Shown here: positions 8,285 through 16,912 of the stretch, in pieces | How the letters are laid out: every line of letters starts with the position of its first letter | Numbering within the stretch: the first letter of the stretch is position 1 | Source: Pseudoalteromonas luteoviolacea | GTDB taxonomy: Bacteria > Pseudomonadota > Gammaproteobacteria > Enterobacterales > Alteromonadaceae | Direction of reading: 5' to 3' | Assembly: GCF_021654285.1 (NCBI RefSeq) | Contig: NZ_JAKFZS010000008.1 | Span: forward strand, 1 to 64,000 | Length of the DNA: 64,000 nucleotides | Program-made: the position numbers and the translations under genes | The notes under the pieces: model-generated | Told to the model about the DNA's origin: nothing | Databases searched by the model: none | Seen by the model: the letters and a program-made list of their open reading frames with translations, nothing else

Positions 8285-9415
8285 ATGATGCAAGCACATG
8301 AATGTGATGTGCTGGTTGTTGGTGCCGGTCCCAGTGGGGCCAGCACCGCGTTAAACTTGCTTAATCACACAGCATTATCGGTAGTAATAATTGAGCAATC
8401 TGACTTGCAACGATTGCGTGTTGGCGAAAGTGTTTCTGAAAGTATTTTCTCCTTATTGACCTATTTGAATATTCCAGAGTCAGAGTTTGGACCCAATTGC
8501 TTTGTATCTACACAAGGAAATACGGCATATTGGGGGAGTGATAAGTCAGCCAATCGTCACGCGATATTTGCACCTGACCGAGCAACCTACCAGATCAATC
8601 GAGATATGTTTGACGCTACATTGCTAGAACAAGTCGTCAGGCGGGGAGGGAGTGTATTTCCAAGGACAAAAAGCAAAGAAGTGAAGAAGCGACAAGATGG
8701 CCGTTACCTTGTCGAAGCGAATCACCCCAAATTTGGCAAATTAAGCATAACTTGCCGCTATCTTGTTGATGCATCCGGTCGTAACTCATCATTAAGTAAA
8801 GTATTAGGGGCTTCATTGTCACAATATGATCGCCTAACTGGGGTTGGTGCATTTTTTAAAGCCAGACAACAGTCGTTTGAGCAGTTGCAGTTAATTGAGA
8901 GTGATGAATTTGGCTGGTGGTATAGTGCAGCATTATCTAGAGACTTTATTGTCGTCACATATTTTGCTGATTTTGAGCGTATTTCAAAGCATAAGCTAAA
9001 TAGGTTTGGGGACTGGCGAGCTTATCTAGGTAAAAGCTTATACATGTCTAAACGGGTAGAGGGCGCGACATGTGTAAATGATAATGTGTGGGTGCGCCCC
9101 GCAGGTACACACTTTAACCGCTTCATGGATATAAATAATTACTTGCCAGTTGGAGATGCAGCATGCGCTTTTGACCCTATTTCTTCGATGGGGCTTGGAT
9201 TTGCTATGACATCTGGTTGCCAAGCTGCGAGCATCATTGGCAACTCGTTGACATCTACTGACTTCGAGCGAAGGCGCACGATATATCAGCAAGATCTCGA
9301 GCAACAGTTTGCGCAATACTTGACCTTGAAACAGCAGTTTTACAGTAAAGAGCAGCGTTGGCCAAACTCGCCGTTTTGGTCTCGTCGTCAACAACAAGTC
9401 GAGAATGTGGCCTAA
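8285..9415 (+). CDS. lodB: LodB-like FAD-dependent maturation enzyme
   Basis: 376 residues. A Rossmann FAD-binding motif opens the protein (VLVVGAGPSGAST, about residues 9-21), followed by RVGESVS-type and late GDAACAFDPISSMGLGFAM motifs of the tryptophan-halogenase/geranylgeranyl-reductase flavoprotein superfamily. In Marinomonas, LodB is needed to generate the quinone cofactor in LodA. The gene starts 5 bp after the lodA stop, so the two are almost surely co-transcribed and this should be the dedicated partner. It acts in the cytoplasm on the LodA polypeptide. An AAGGCGG element in the end of lodA can serve as the ribosome binding site. It does not carry the lysine of a true halogenase that I could identify. 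Confidence 0.88.
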   Translation: MMQAHECDVLVVGAGPSGASTALNLLNHTALSVVIIEQSDLQRLRVGESVSESIFSLLTYLNIPESEFGPNCFVSTQGNTAYWGSDKSANRHAIFAPDRATYQINRDMFDATLLEQVVRRGGSVFPRTKSKEVKKRQDGRYLVEANHPKFGKLSITCRYLVDASGRNSSLSKVLGASLSQYDRLTGVGAFFKARQQSFEQLQLIESDEFGWWYSAALSRDFIVVTYFADFERISKHKLNRFGDWRAYLGKSLYMSKRVEGATCVNDNVWVRPAGTHFNRFMDINNYLPVGDAACAFDPISSMGLGFAMTSGCQAASIIGNSLTSTDFERRRTIYQQDLEQQFAQYLTLKQQFYSKEQRWPNSPFWSRRQQQVENVA

Positions 9416-9440
9416 TAGAACCAATTGGATGAAAGTCTTT

Positions 9441-9478
9441 AAAAGCTTTTAAATATTGATAGGTATTTAAAAGCTTTT
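9441..9478. terminator. bidirectional terminator after lodB
   Basis: A perfect 15-bp inverted repeat, AAAAGCTTTTAAATA, an 8-base loop, then TATTTAAAAGCTTTT. It lies between lodB (plus) and the convergent small secreted protein gene (minus), so it can serve both. The stem is AT-rich. Confidence 0.75.
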
Positions 9479-9510
9479 TGTTTACTAGGTGGTAGGTTAA
9501 CTGATGACCT

Positions 9511-9816
9511 TTACAGCAAACTTAGAATATCTCTGGCACGCTTCCTTCCAAGACAGCTTTTTATTGGTTGTTTTGAAAATGAGTATGAGCTGACTTCTAA
9601 TTGCTCACTTTGATGTAGTTGACCCTTGTCATACACCTGTATTCGACAGGTCGTTGTATTTTGCTCTTCGGAATAAATGAGCTCAACTCTTTCGGCTTTT
9701 ATAATTAAGTTTTTATAAGGGTAACCCGCATCTGTAAATATCCTATCTACTTCTAGTTGCTCAGCATATGATGAAAAAGTTACCAATAAAAGTGCTAGTA
9801 TAATTGCGTATTTCAC
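9511..9816 (-). CDS. small secreted protein of unknown function
   Basis: 101 residues with a clear Sec signal peptide (MKYAIILALLLVTFSSYA, cut before EQLEV). The mature part of about 83 residues has two cysteines (TTTCRIQV and IKSCLG), which could form a disulfide in the periplasm, and a basic C-terminus (GRKRARDILSLL). No family was recognised. It is convergent with lodB and divergent from the LysR regulator gene. A GGGAGT sequence precedes the ATG. Function cannot be stated. Confidence 0.7.
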   Translation of the reverse strand: MKYAIILALLLVTFSSYAEQLEVDRIFTDAGYPYKNLIIKAERVELIYSEEQNTTTCRIQVYDKGQLHQSEQLEVSSYSFSKQPIKSCLGRKRARDILSLL

Positions 9817-9928
9817 GATAAAGACTCCCTTTGTCTCTGATTTTCGAGTTAAGTATTATGTGCATTCATAAAACTGACAAATGAGAAATTGTGAACTACG
9901 GTTAAGTTTTTCTTAAGTATATAAGACA

Positions 9929-10822
9929 ATGAAAGCACCCCCATTAAAAGGCCTTTGGTATTTTAAAACAGCGGCTCAATTAGGCAGTTTTAAACAAGCC
10001 GCGAAAGCATTATTTGTGACACAAGCAGCTGTTAGTCAGCAGATCAGGATTTTAGAGCATCAGCTGGGATGTACATTATTTGAGAGACAAACTCGACGAG
10101 TTTTTTTAACTCAACAAGGGCAAGACTTGTTACCATTTTTACACAAAGGTTTTGGACAAATAGAATTAGGCTTGTCTACTCTTAAGTCTGATCCGAATCC
10201 GAGTACCATTAATTTATCGGTCTTACCGTCATTTGCCACTTGCTGGTTACTTCCTAGGTTGACAAGCTTTAACGCCGCTTTACCAGAATATCAATTGCGT
10301 ATTGATCCAACGGAGCAACTGGCTGATTTTAAACATGAGGATATAGATATAGGGATCCGCTTTGGGCTGGGTGAGTATCCGGGGTTACAAAGTGAATTGA
10401 TCGCGCAAGATGAGTTGGTTATTGCGTACCGTCCGGGTGTGATTGACCCTAACCAACCTATTCAACCGCAATTAGCTAAGCTCAATTTTATTTATGATGA
10501 AGGGCGAGACAATAAACTGGCTTGGCAGGAGCTAAGTAATAAGTTGGGGCTTGAAGGGCATACTTTAAGCAATCTGAAAATCGATAATGCCGCATTGGTG
10601 CAGCAAGCGACAGTGGCTGGGCAGGGGTTTTCTTTATTGCGAAAACGCATGGTGGCGCAATCTGTAGCAATGGGGCAGCTGGAGATTTTCCCCGATTTTG
10701 CTTTTTCATGTGAGTATAGTTACTACTTGGTTGCACCTGCTAACCATTTTGAATGGCCAAAATTACAGGCTTTTCGAGATTGGATCATCGCAGAGTTAAA
10801 TGATATTGCACCGAGAGAATGA
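9929..10822 (+). CDS. LysR family transcriptional regulator, GcvA-like
   Basis: 297 residues. The N-terminal winged helix-turn-helix is clear: LGSFKQAAKALFVTQAAVSQQIRILEHQLG, followed by LFERQTRRVFLTQQG. The effector domain (about residues 90-290) has the GcvA-subfamily look, with IGIRFGLGEYPGLQSELI and a late AALVQQATVAGQGFSLL. Such proteins typically control amino acid metabolism genes. It lies 113 bp from the divergent small secreted protein gene and 0.5 kb from lodAB, either of which could be a target; nothing in the sequence proves it. No clear T-N11-A operator was picked out. Confidence 0.9.
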   Translation: MKAPPLKGLWYFKTAAQLGSFKQAAKALFVTQAAVSQQIRILEHQLGCTLFERQTRRVFLTQQGQDLLPFLHKGFGQIELGLSTLKSDPNPSTINLSVLPSFATCWLLPRLTSFNAALPEYQLRIDPTEQLADFKHEDIDIGIRFGLGEYPGLQSELIAQDELVIAYRPGVIDPNQPIQPQLAKLNFIYDEGRDNKLAWQELSNKLGLEGHTLSNLKIDNAALVQQATVAGQGFSLLRKRMVAQSVAMGQLEIFPDFAFSCEYSYYLVAPANHFEWPKLQAFRDWIIAELNDIAPRE

Positions 10823-10917
10823 TAAAGGCTTTTTAGTGCCAATTTCGGAGTGAAAAGCAACCTAACTAAAATAATCAATTCGTGAGTGGGAATTTAATTC
10901 CGCACTGTATTTAGACG

Positions 10918-12363
10918 TTAGTCGGTTACCATTAAAGTGCGGTATGTATCGTAAGCAAGTTGGTCAGTCATACCACTGATAAAGTCTTGAAGTAATCGAC
11001 AGCGATAATAAAACTCATAAATCGGATCTTTTTGTTGTTGTGGGCTTAATTGACTAATCGCTTTTCTATAAACCGAAATATATTGCCCTGGAATACGTTT
11101 TAGAAGCCTTACTTCTATTGGGTATGCATGGTTGTGCGCAATGATATGTTGAAATGTTTCTTCAGACGTGTCTAATAATCGGCAGTACTCATTTAATATG
11201 CCTGACGTAATTTTATAGCCTTGGAGCTCCAGTTCTTCGACTTCTGGGTGACAAAAAACATGTTTAAGCGCAACTTGTTTTAGTGTGAGGGTTATTGCAT
11301 GCTGATGGCTATGATCCTCTAACAATGCTTGGTTGAAACAGCCCTCAAAAATATGCTCTAAATTTTCTACAAACCGATTTGAAGCATGTTTTACTAATGG
11401 GTGAATGAGCTCCACACGTAGATAAATAAAAAACTCCGTGCTTAGATTCGTGGGGTTTTGTTTTGCCTTTTTAAGTGCTTTTTCGCAGGCCTCGCTTATC
11501 AATGTCTCACCGCCGTTTAAAGACATTTTTTGAAGTTGATGGCTGTATTCTTTCTGTAAAAGTTGAACAAGGTGTTCAACACTGAGCAAGCTTTTGACAA
11601 CGGCATCTTCAATATCAGCTAAACAGTATGCAATGTCATCAGCAGCCTCCATAATATATGCAGCTAAATGTCGATTACCTACCGTTAATTCAAGCTTATC
11701 ATAAAGATCATGTATTATTTTCTTTTCACTATAATAATATCCTACTTTCTTTGCTAAGTAGCTTTTAGCGCCATTTGGATTTTTTGGTGAAGTGCCGCAT
11801 CGCGTATACTTTAAAATGGATGCAATTTGTGAGTAGGTTAGGTTTAAGTTAGCCAGTGTGGTGACAACCCTAATGGCCTGAGCATTGCCTTCAAAGTGAC
11901 ATAAATCTGAGATTAGTTGTGATTCTAAGCTTGTTCGCAACCCTGTGAGTTGCCACTTAGAATGTGAGTTAAAGAAGCGTTTAAACCAGTCATTAATGGC
12001 TGCTTCGCCAAAGTGACCGAATGCCGGGTTGCCGATGTCGTGCATTAGGCACGCCATTTCTACTAGGCTTACCAATGCATTAGCAATATCTTCACTGAGG
12101 ACGGTATCTGACCGTGGGGTGGGATTGAGTTTTCTTATTATTGATTGTGCAATAAACCGTCCATTCTGTTGAACTTCCAGAGAATGTGTAAGTCGAGATC
12201 TGACGGCTGCATTGCGTTCTAGTGGAAATACCTGTGTTTTTTGTTGTAATCGCCGTAAGGCGGCGCAATTGATAATACGTCCTCTGTCACTTTCTATGCT
12301 AAGCAAAAGATCTGACTGTTCTTTGTATCTGCGCATGGCATTTATTCTTTTATTAAAATCCAT
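10918..12363 (-). CDS. dgt: deoxyguanosinetriphosphate triphosphohydrolase
   Basis: 481 residues, close to E. coli Dgt in length and order of motifs. It hydrolyses dGTP to deoxyguanosine and triphosphate, a cytoplasmic nucleotide-pool enzyme. The HD-domain metal ligands are visible: His in SRLTHSLEV, the HD pair in ACLMHDIGNPAFGHFGE, and Asp in MEAADDIAYCLADIEDA. The early RRLQQKTQVFPLE motif is typical of dNTPases. It starts at the ATG at 12363, with AAGGTTAT upstream. Monocistronic, convergent with the LysR gene. Paralogous HD dNTPases exist, but the length and the N-terminus favour Dgt. Confidence 0.92.
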   Translation of the reverse strand: MDFNKRINAMRRYKEQSDLLLSIESDRGRIINCAALRRLQQKTQVFPLERNAAVRSRLTHSLEVQQNGRFIAQSIIRKLNPTPRSDTVLSEDIANALVSLVEMACLMHDIGNPAFGHFGEAAINDWFKRFFNSHSKWQLTGLRTSLESQLISDLCHFEGNAQAIRVVTTLANLNLTYSQIASILKYTRCGTSPKNPNGAKSYLAKKVGYYYSEKKIIHDLYDKLELTVGNRHLAAYIMEAADDIAYCLADIEDAVVKSLLSVEHLVQLLQKEYSHQLQKMSLNGGETLISEACEKALKKAKQNPTNLSTEFFIYLRVELIHPLVKHASNRFVENLEHIFEGCFNQALLEDHSHQHAITLTLKQVALKHVFCHPEVEELELQGYKITSGILNEYCRLLDTSEETFQHIIAHNHAYPIEVRLLKRIPGQYISVYRKAISQLSPQQQKDPIYEFYYRCRLLQDFISGMTDQLAYDTYRTLMVTD

Positions 12364-12528
12364 TTTTATAACCTTATTGTTTACCAGCTTTTTTATTGTA
12401 TCTAGTTTGCTAAGGCTTGCAAATCGTTAGGGTATGAGGAACTGGTTATTATTTAGTACCAAATATATGAATTTTGGCTAGAGTTAAGGGTAGTCGCTGT
12501 CTTGTAACAGCCTTTAAATACCTATTCC

Positions 12529-15345
12529 ATGATCAGATTTTCTATGAAGCTATTAGCCATATTTATTTTTTTAACACTTTTATTTGGGTGTAAATCTTCG
12601 CAAAAAAGCACCGATGCTCATTTGTTATTTGCACAAATAGATAGCATATCGAGCGATGCTCTGAAAGCTCAAAGCTATCTTTTATTGTCACATGAGGCTG
12701 CTAGGTTGAAGGATCATGAGTTTGAGTTTGCATTACTTAATGAGCTGGCTGATCACCAATATGGGCCTGCTGAATTAGCTATCGCTAAAAACCTCTTGCA
12801 AGGTCGAGGCGAAAAATATGTAGAAGGGACTGCATTTGAATGGGCAACTAGGGCTGTGGCAAGAGATTACTTACCTGCAATTTTATTCTTAGCAAAGTGG
12901 TATCGATTAGGTGGTCACGGAGTAAAAGCAGACCTTAAAAAGACAATGGAATTGTACACTAGAGCCATTGAATTGGGAGAGTTATCAGCTGCGACAGAGT
13001 TAGGTTATATTTTTATTCGGCACTGGAAAGAAGAAAAGGGGTATGAGACAGCACAGCAGTTATTTGCCCACGCTGCATATCAGGGAGACATAAAAGCATT
13101 ATGTGGACTGGGAATTGTTTACCGAGAATCAAAGCAACTAAAAGATCTGGAAAAAGCGGCTGACTACTTTCAGACAAGCTACGCTCGAGGCTACAAAGAG
13201 TGTGCTTTTGAACTAGGTTATTTATTTCATCGAATCACACTTCAAAAAGAGCTCGCACTACATTGGTATGCAATCGCATCTAAGAATGGCTCTTCAGATG
13301 CGTTAAACAATTTGGGCATGATGTATAACAATGGGGATGGCGTTGATGTTGACTATACAATTGCACGTTCATATTTTGAACGTGCAATTGAGCTGGGTGG
13401 TAGCTTGAGCTTTGGTAATTTAGGCAGCTTATACGAATTGGGTAAAGGTGTTGAGCAAGATTACTTAACAGCCATCTCGTACTATCAACAAGGTGTTGAG
13501 CATCAAGATGCACAGTCCATGCACAACCTGGCTAACCTTTACAATACTGGCACCGGTGTAGACAAAGATAGAGTACTTGCACTGTCTTTGTTTGAGCAGG
13601 CTGCAAAGTTGGGAAATCAATTCTCTGCATTTAATTTAGCGAACGCCTATTTACATGGTGATTTAAAAACACAAAGTGATGAGCTGGCCTTTAAGTACTA
13701 TTTACAATCAGCACGCTCAGGTTTTGCTCCAGCATTTTGCCAGGCGGCATATATTGCATTAAATGAAAGCTGGACAATGGCAAAGCCCTATCTTTATGAA
13801 GGTGCAAAGCATGGCCAAGAAAGCTGTATTGAAAGTTTGGTAAGTGGCATGCGCAGTAATAAAGAGAGGGACCTACCTATAGTCGAATTGCTTGAAGAAC
13901 TTGTTCTTAAGGAGAATATAGTGGCGTGCGAACTCCTGGGTGATATTTACCAAAACGGTGATTTTGGTGTTTCTGTTAATTTCGAAAAAGCAAAGCTCCA
14001 CTATTTAAAAGCTGGTGAGCTTGGGCTTGGAGATGCATTCGCTAAGTTGGGCGCCATATATGAAGAAGGAGAGTTGACCAAGCAAGATTTTGATATGGCA
14101 GCTTTATTATACTCTAAAGCTGCTGAGGCAGGTTCTGGGGACGGAAAAAATAATCTAGCTACACTTTATCTAAATGGAGTGAGTGTTGAGAAAGACTCGA
14201 CAAAAGCAATGCAGCTGTATAAGCAAGCGGCAAATGAAAATAACGTGGCGGCAATGATAAATCTTGGAAATATATATTTTGCGCGTGGCACACCCAGTGC
14301 TATTCAAAGTGCGTGTGAGATGTATAAAAAAGCCATAGAACATGGGGAAGACAGCGCAGCAATAGGTTATAGCCAGTGCATTTCGCAGTTGCAAGGTGAT
14401 GATAATGCCGCCTTTGAATTGCTTGAAGAGCGAAGGGGTCAGGCATGCGTTTTGTGTGTCGTTAAACAGGCTGACATGATAATAACAAACAAGATCCCAG
14501 ATAAAACGCCTCAAGATGCGATGAACTTGCTACAAAACGCCGCTAAGTACGGAAATGCTGAAGCTGCACTTGAAATAGCGAGGATATATGAAAGTGGCAT
14601 TATTCAATCACCAAATATGGCGCTTGCTTTTGATTGGTACAATACGTCGGTGTTGTTAGGGCAAGTAAATGCACTGAATAAAATTGCCGAGTTTTATTGG
14701 TTTGGTAAGGGGGTTGATAAAAGTGAATACAAAGCGATAGATGCAATTGCTAGGTTAGCTAGAGCTAAGAAAATAAATGTTTCATTATTTGTGGGTGAGC
14801 ACTTTTATCATGGATTATATGTTGATGTTGATTTTATTAGAGCTCGACATTACTTCGAACTGGCAGCTAAACAAAATGATGATATAGCTTTGAATGCTCT
14901 AGGGGTGATTTATCGCGATGGCTTAGGCGTTGCGGCAAATGTAAGTTTATCACTAGATTACTTCAAACGTTCCGCAAAGCTTGGTTTGGCGGAGGCTATG
15001 TATAACTTAGGAGCTTTAAACTTATTTTTAAACCAAGAAGAGTTAGGGCTAGCTTGGCTACACCGTGCGGCAGAAAAGCAATATGTCAGAAGCTATATTT
15101 TGCTTGGCGATTATTATGCGAAGCGTGAGAGTAATATTGAGTCTGTTAATCAAGGAATTAAATGGCTAAAGCGGGCGGCACATGAATCTGCACTTGAGGG
15201 GATGTACAAACTGGCTATCTTACTGAAAAAGCATAACAGTAATGTATATTCTTCGGAAGCTAAAAAATGGTTAAAAGCAGCCGCATCTGGTGGCCACCCC
15301 GAGGCTGCATCTGAGTTAGAAGTATTTGAGAGCAATGCGCACTAG
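12529..15345 (+). CDS. large Sel1-repeat lipoprotein
   Basis: 938 residues. The signal peptide ends in a lipobox (FLTLLFGC), so it is probably lipid-anchored in the envelope. Almost the whole mature chain is made of Sel1-like repeats of about 36 residues with the pattern LGxxYxxGxGVxxDxxxAxxYxxxAxxxG; clear examples are NNLGMMYNNGDGVDVDYTIA, GNLGSLYELGKGVEQDYLTA and NALGVIYRDGLGVAANVSLS. There is room for roughly two dozen helical repeats, a solenoid for protein-protein contact. Sel1 lipoproteins often scaffold envelope or signalling complexes. No catalytic domain was seen. No strong ribosome binding site lies before either possible ATG (12529 or 12544). Confidence 0.88.
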   Translation: MIRFSMKLLAIFIFLTLLFGCKSSQKSTDAHLLFAQIDSISSDALKAQSYLLLSHEAARLKDHEFEFALLNELADHQYGPAELAIAKNLLQGRGEKYVEGTAFEWATRAVARDYLPAILFLAKWYRLGGHGVKADLKKTMELYTRAIELGELSAATELGYIFIRHWKEEKGYETAQQLFAHAAYQGDIKALCGLGIVYRESKQLKDLEKAADYFQTSYARGYKECAFELGYLFHRITLQKELALHWYAIASKNGSSDALNNLGMMYNNGDGVDVDYTIARSYFERAIELGGSLSFGNLGSLYELGKGVEQDYLTAISYYQQGVEHQDAQSMHNLANLYNTGTGVDKDRVLALSLFEQAAKLGNQFSAFNLANAYLHGDLKTQSDELAFKYYLQSARSGFAPAFCQAAYIALNESWTMAKPYLYEGAKHGQESCIESLVSGMRSNKERDLPIVELLEELVLKENIVACELLGDIYQNGDFGVSVNFEKAKLHYLKAGELGLGDAFAKLGAIYEEGELTKQDFDMAALLYSKAAEAGSGDGKNNLATLYLNGVSVEKDSTKAMQLYKQAANENNVAAMINLGNIYFARGTPSAIQSACEMYKKAIEHGEDSAAIGYSQCISQLQGDDNAAFELLEERRGQACVLCVVKQADMIITNKIPDKTPQDAMNLLQNAAKYGNAEAALEIARIYESGIIQSPNMALAFDWYNTSVLLGQVNALNKIAEFYWFGKGVDKSEYKAIDAIARLARAKKINVSLFVGEHFYHGLYVDVDFIRARHYFELAAKQNDDIALNALGVIYRDGLGVAANVSLSLDYFKRSAKLGLAEAMYNLGALNLFLNQEELGLAWLHRAAEKQYVRSYILLGDYYAKRESNIESVNQGIKWLKRAAHESALEGMYKLAILLKKHNSNVYSSEAKKWLKAAASGGHPEAASELEVFESNAH

Positions 15346-15661
15346 AAGTACTGAAGCATCCATATATAAAGAAAACTTAAGTTACCTTGCCTGTACTTTC
15401 ACTATTAGTATATTTTATCGAAAAGTTATCGGTTTAATATAAAGAATAAAAATTATTTTGTTTTTTATTGAACTGGCTAAATCTATAGATTTTCTATAGC
15501 TTTAAGACTAAAGACTTTGTTTTGTGTTCTTTTTGTGTTCAAACGTTTCCTATTTTGGATGTTCCTGTAACCCGACGTTATTTTTTTGTGTAAATAATAA
15601 ATTCAGTCATGTATGATATTAAAAAAAACATAAAGTTAAGTGGCTTTAAGGATTGTAAAGC
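15346..15661. other. intergenic region, AT-rich, no gene seen
   Basis: 316 bp with low-complexity A/T runs and no ORF with coding character. It should hold the promoter of the YecA-like gene that follows. No recognised operator was found. Confidence 0.5.
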
Positions 15662-16852
15662 ATTAAAAAAGTTATAGATGAGCTGTCTTCTTTATCAGAA
15701 AAACAGCCAAACCCATTTTTTATCGAAGGGTATATTATTGGGTTGGGTCTAACGCCACAAACAATATTACCAAGCCTATGGATCACTAAACTTCTTGGTG
15801 AAGGGAGTGTCGATCACAATCATCGATATAGTTGCTTACTCAGGTTTTATCATACTTGTATGGAGCGGGTATTACGCGGTGACTTCTCATTACCTGAGGA
15901 GTGTAACCTTACACAGGGTACGCTCGAACATGCACTAAGCGCTGATAAACCATTGCCAAATTATTGTTCTGGTATGTTGCAAGCGCTTGGCTTCATGAAA
16001 AAAAGTACATTAAGTGACAAACAACGCCTACAACTCAGAGAGCTAACCAACACCCTGGTTGGCTTTAAAAGTTACCTCAACGCACAAAATGTCTATAGTC
16101 AATGCGATGATTTTGCTGAGTCAGCTGTATTTGCTTTTCAAAATTTAGAGGCCTGTATTAGCAAAACAGCATATGAAATGCGTTTTTCTGAAGAGTGTAT
16201 ATCCGAGGCTGATGAATTAAACGCTGAGCCGAGCTTCAATCGAAGGAAAATTGAGAACCACCTCAATAATATCCTCAGCAGTGATAGTGCATCTACACTT
16301 AAGCTTGTTAATGAACTTTTGATAGTTATAGAGCGTGAGTTGATTACACCTCATTTCATTGAGCAATATATTAATGAGCTTGAGAGTTTAGACGAAGTTC
16401 AGCCTTATCTCATTTTGAAAACTAGAAAAGCACAACTTCTCTATAATTTAGAAGACTATGACTCAGCTAAAGTTGAATTGGAGGTTTTGTTAAAAATCGC
16501 CCCGAGTGATTATTACCTAAATCGTTATCAACTGTATAACTGCTATATAATTCAAAAAGATTGGAAAGCTCTAGACCAGGCATTAGAGCAGTTTGGCTGC
16601 AATGATCTTGCATACAATGCTACACGCCTTTTGAGTTTTTATGCTCAAAATGGCAATAACAGCCAGTCTGACCTTTTAAAGAGAGAAACAAAAAACTTGT
16701 TTCCGGAAGTCATAAATATCGCATTGGGAAGCGCTTTTGTTGATTTAAAAAATAAATCTGATGATCTAAAAGAGTATATAAATAAGGGGGCCTTAAAAGC
16801 CTGGCGCTCTGTAGATGGCAGTTTATTTTGGTTAAAGGCGGATGAAAAATAA
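15662..16852 (+). CDS. YecA/UPF0149-like protein with TPR-like C-terminus, probable AUU start
   Basis: 396 residues if started at ATT 15662. The reading frame is open only from 15659, after an in-frame TAA, and the first in-frame ATG is far inside. The segment FFIEGYIIGLGLTPQTILPSLW resembles the start of the YecA/YgfB (UPF0149) fold, so the protein must begin before the TTG at 15743. The sequence AAGGA at 15648-15652 is 9 bases before ATT, giving (M)KKVIDELSSLSEK. The C-terminal part (about residues 250-340) has TPR-like helical pairs (ARKAQLLYNLEDYDSAKVEL-like). No enzymatic motif was seen. Function is unknown. It is convergent with the EAL gene. Confidence 0.65.
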   Translation: MKKVIDELSSLSEKQPNPFFIEGYIIGLGLTPQTILPSLWITKLLGEGSVDHNHRYSCLLRFYHTCMERVLRGDFSLPEECNLTQGTLEHALSADKPLPNYCSGMLQALGFMKKSTLSDKQRLQLRELTNTLVGFKSYLNAQNVYSQCDDFAESAVFAFQNLEACISKTAYEMRFSEECISEADELNAEPSFNRRKIENHLNNILSSDSASTLKLVNELLIVIERELITPHFIEQYINELESLDEVQPYLILKTRKAQLLYNLEDYDSAKVELEVLLKIAPSDYYLNRYQLYNCYIIQKDWKALDQALEQFGCNDLAYNATRLLSFYAQNGNNSQSDLLKRETKNLFPEVINIALGSAFVDLKNKSDDLKEYINKGALKAWRSVDGSLFWLKADEK

Positions 16853-16854
16853 AA

Positions 16855-16885
16855 CCTGCACATCATGTTTTTTATAATGTGCAGG
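16855..16885. terminator. bidirectional terminator between YecA-like and EAL genes
   Basis: CCTGCACAT ... ATGTGCAGG, a perfect 9-bp stem with a 13-base loop, in the 60-bp gap between two convergent genes. Flanking U tracts are weak. Confidence 0.6.
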
Positions 16886-16912
16886 GTATATTGATGCAAG
16901 TATTTAAATACT

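Noticed and set aside
12529..15345. Possible split of the Sel1 protein into two genes
   Set aside because: The frame is continuous and repeats run through with no internal stop or ribosome binding site suggesting two proteins.
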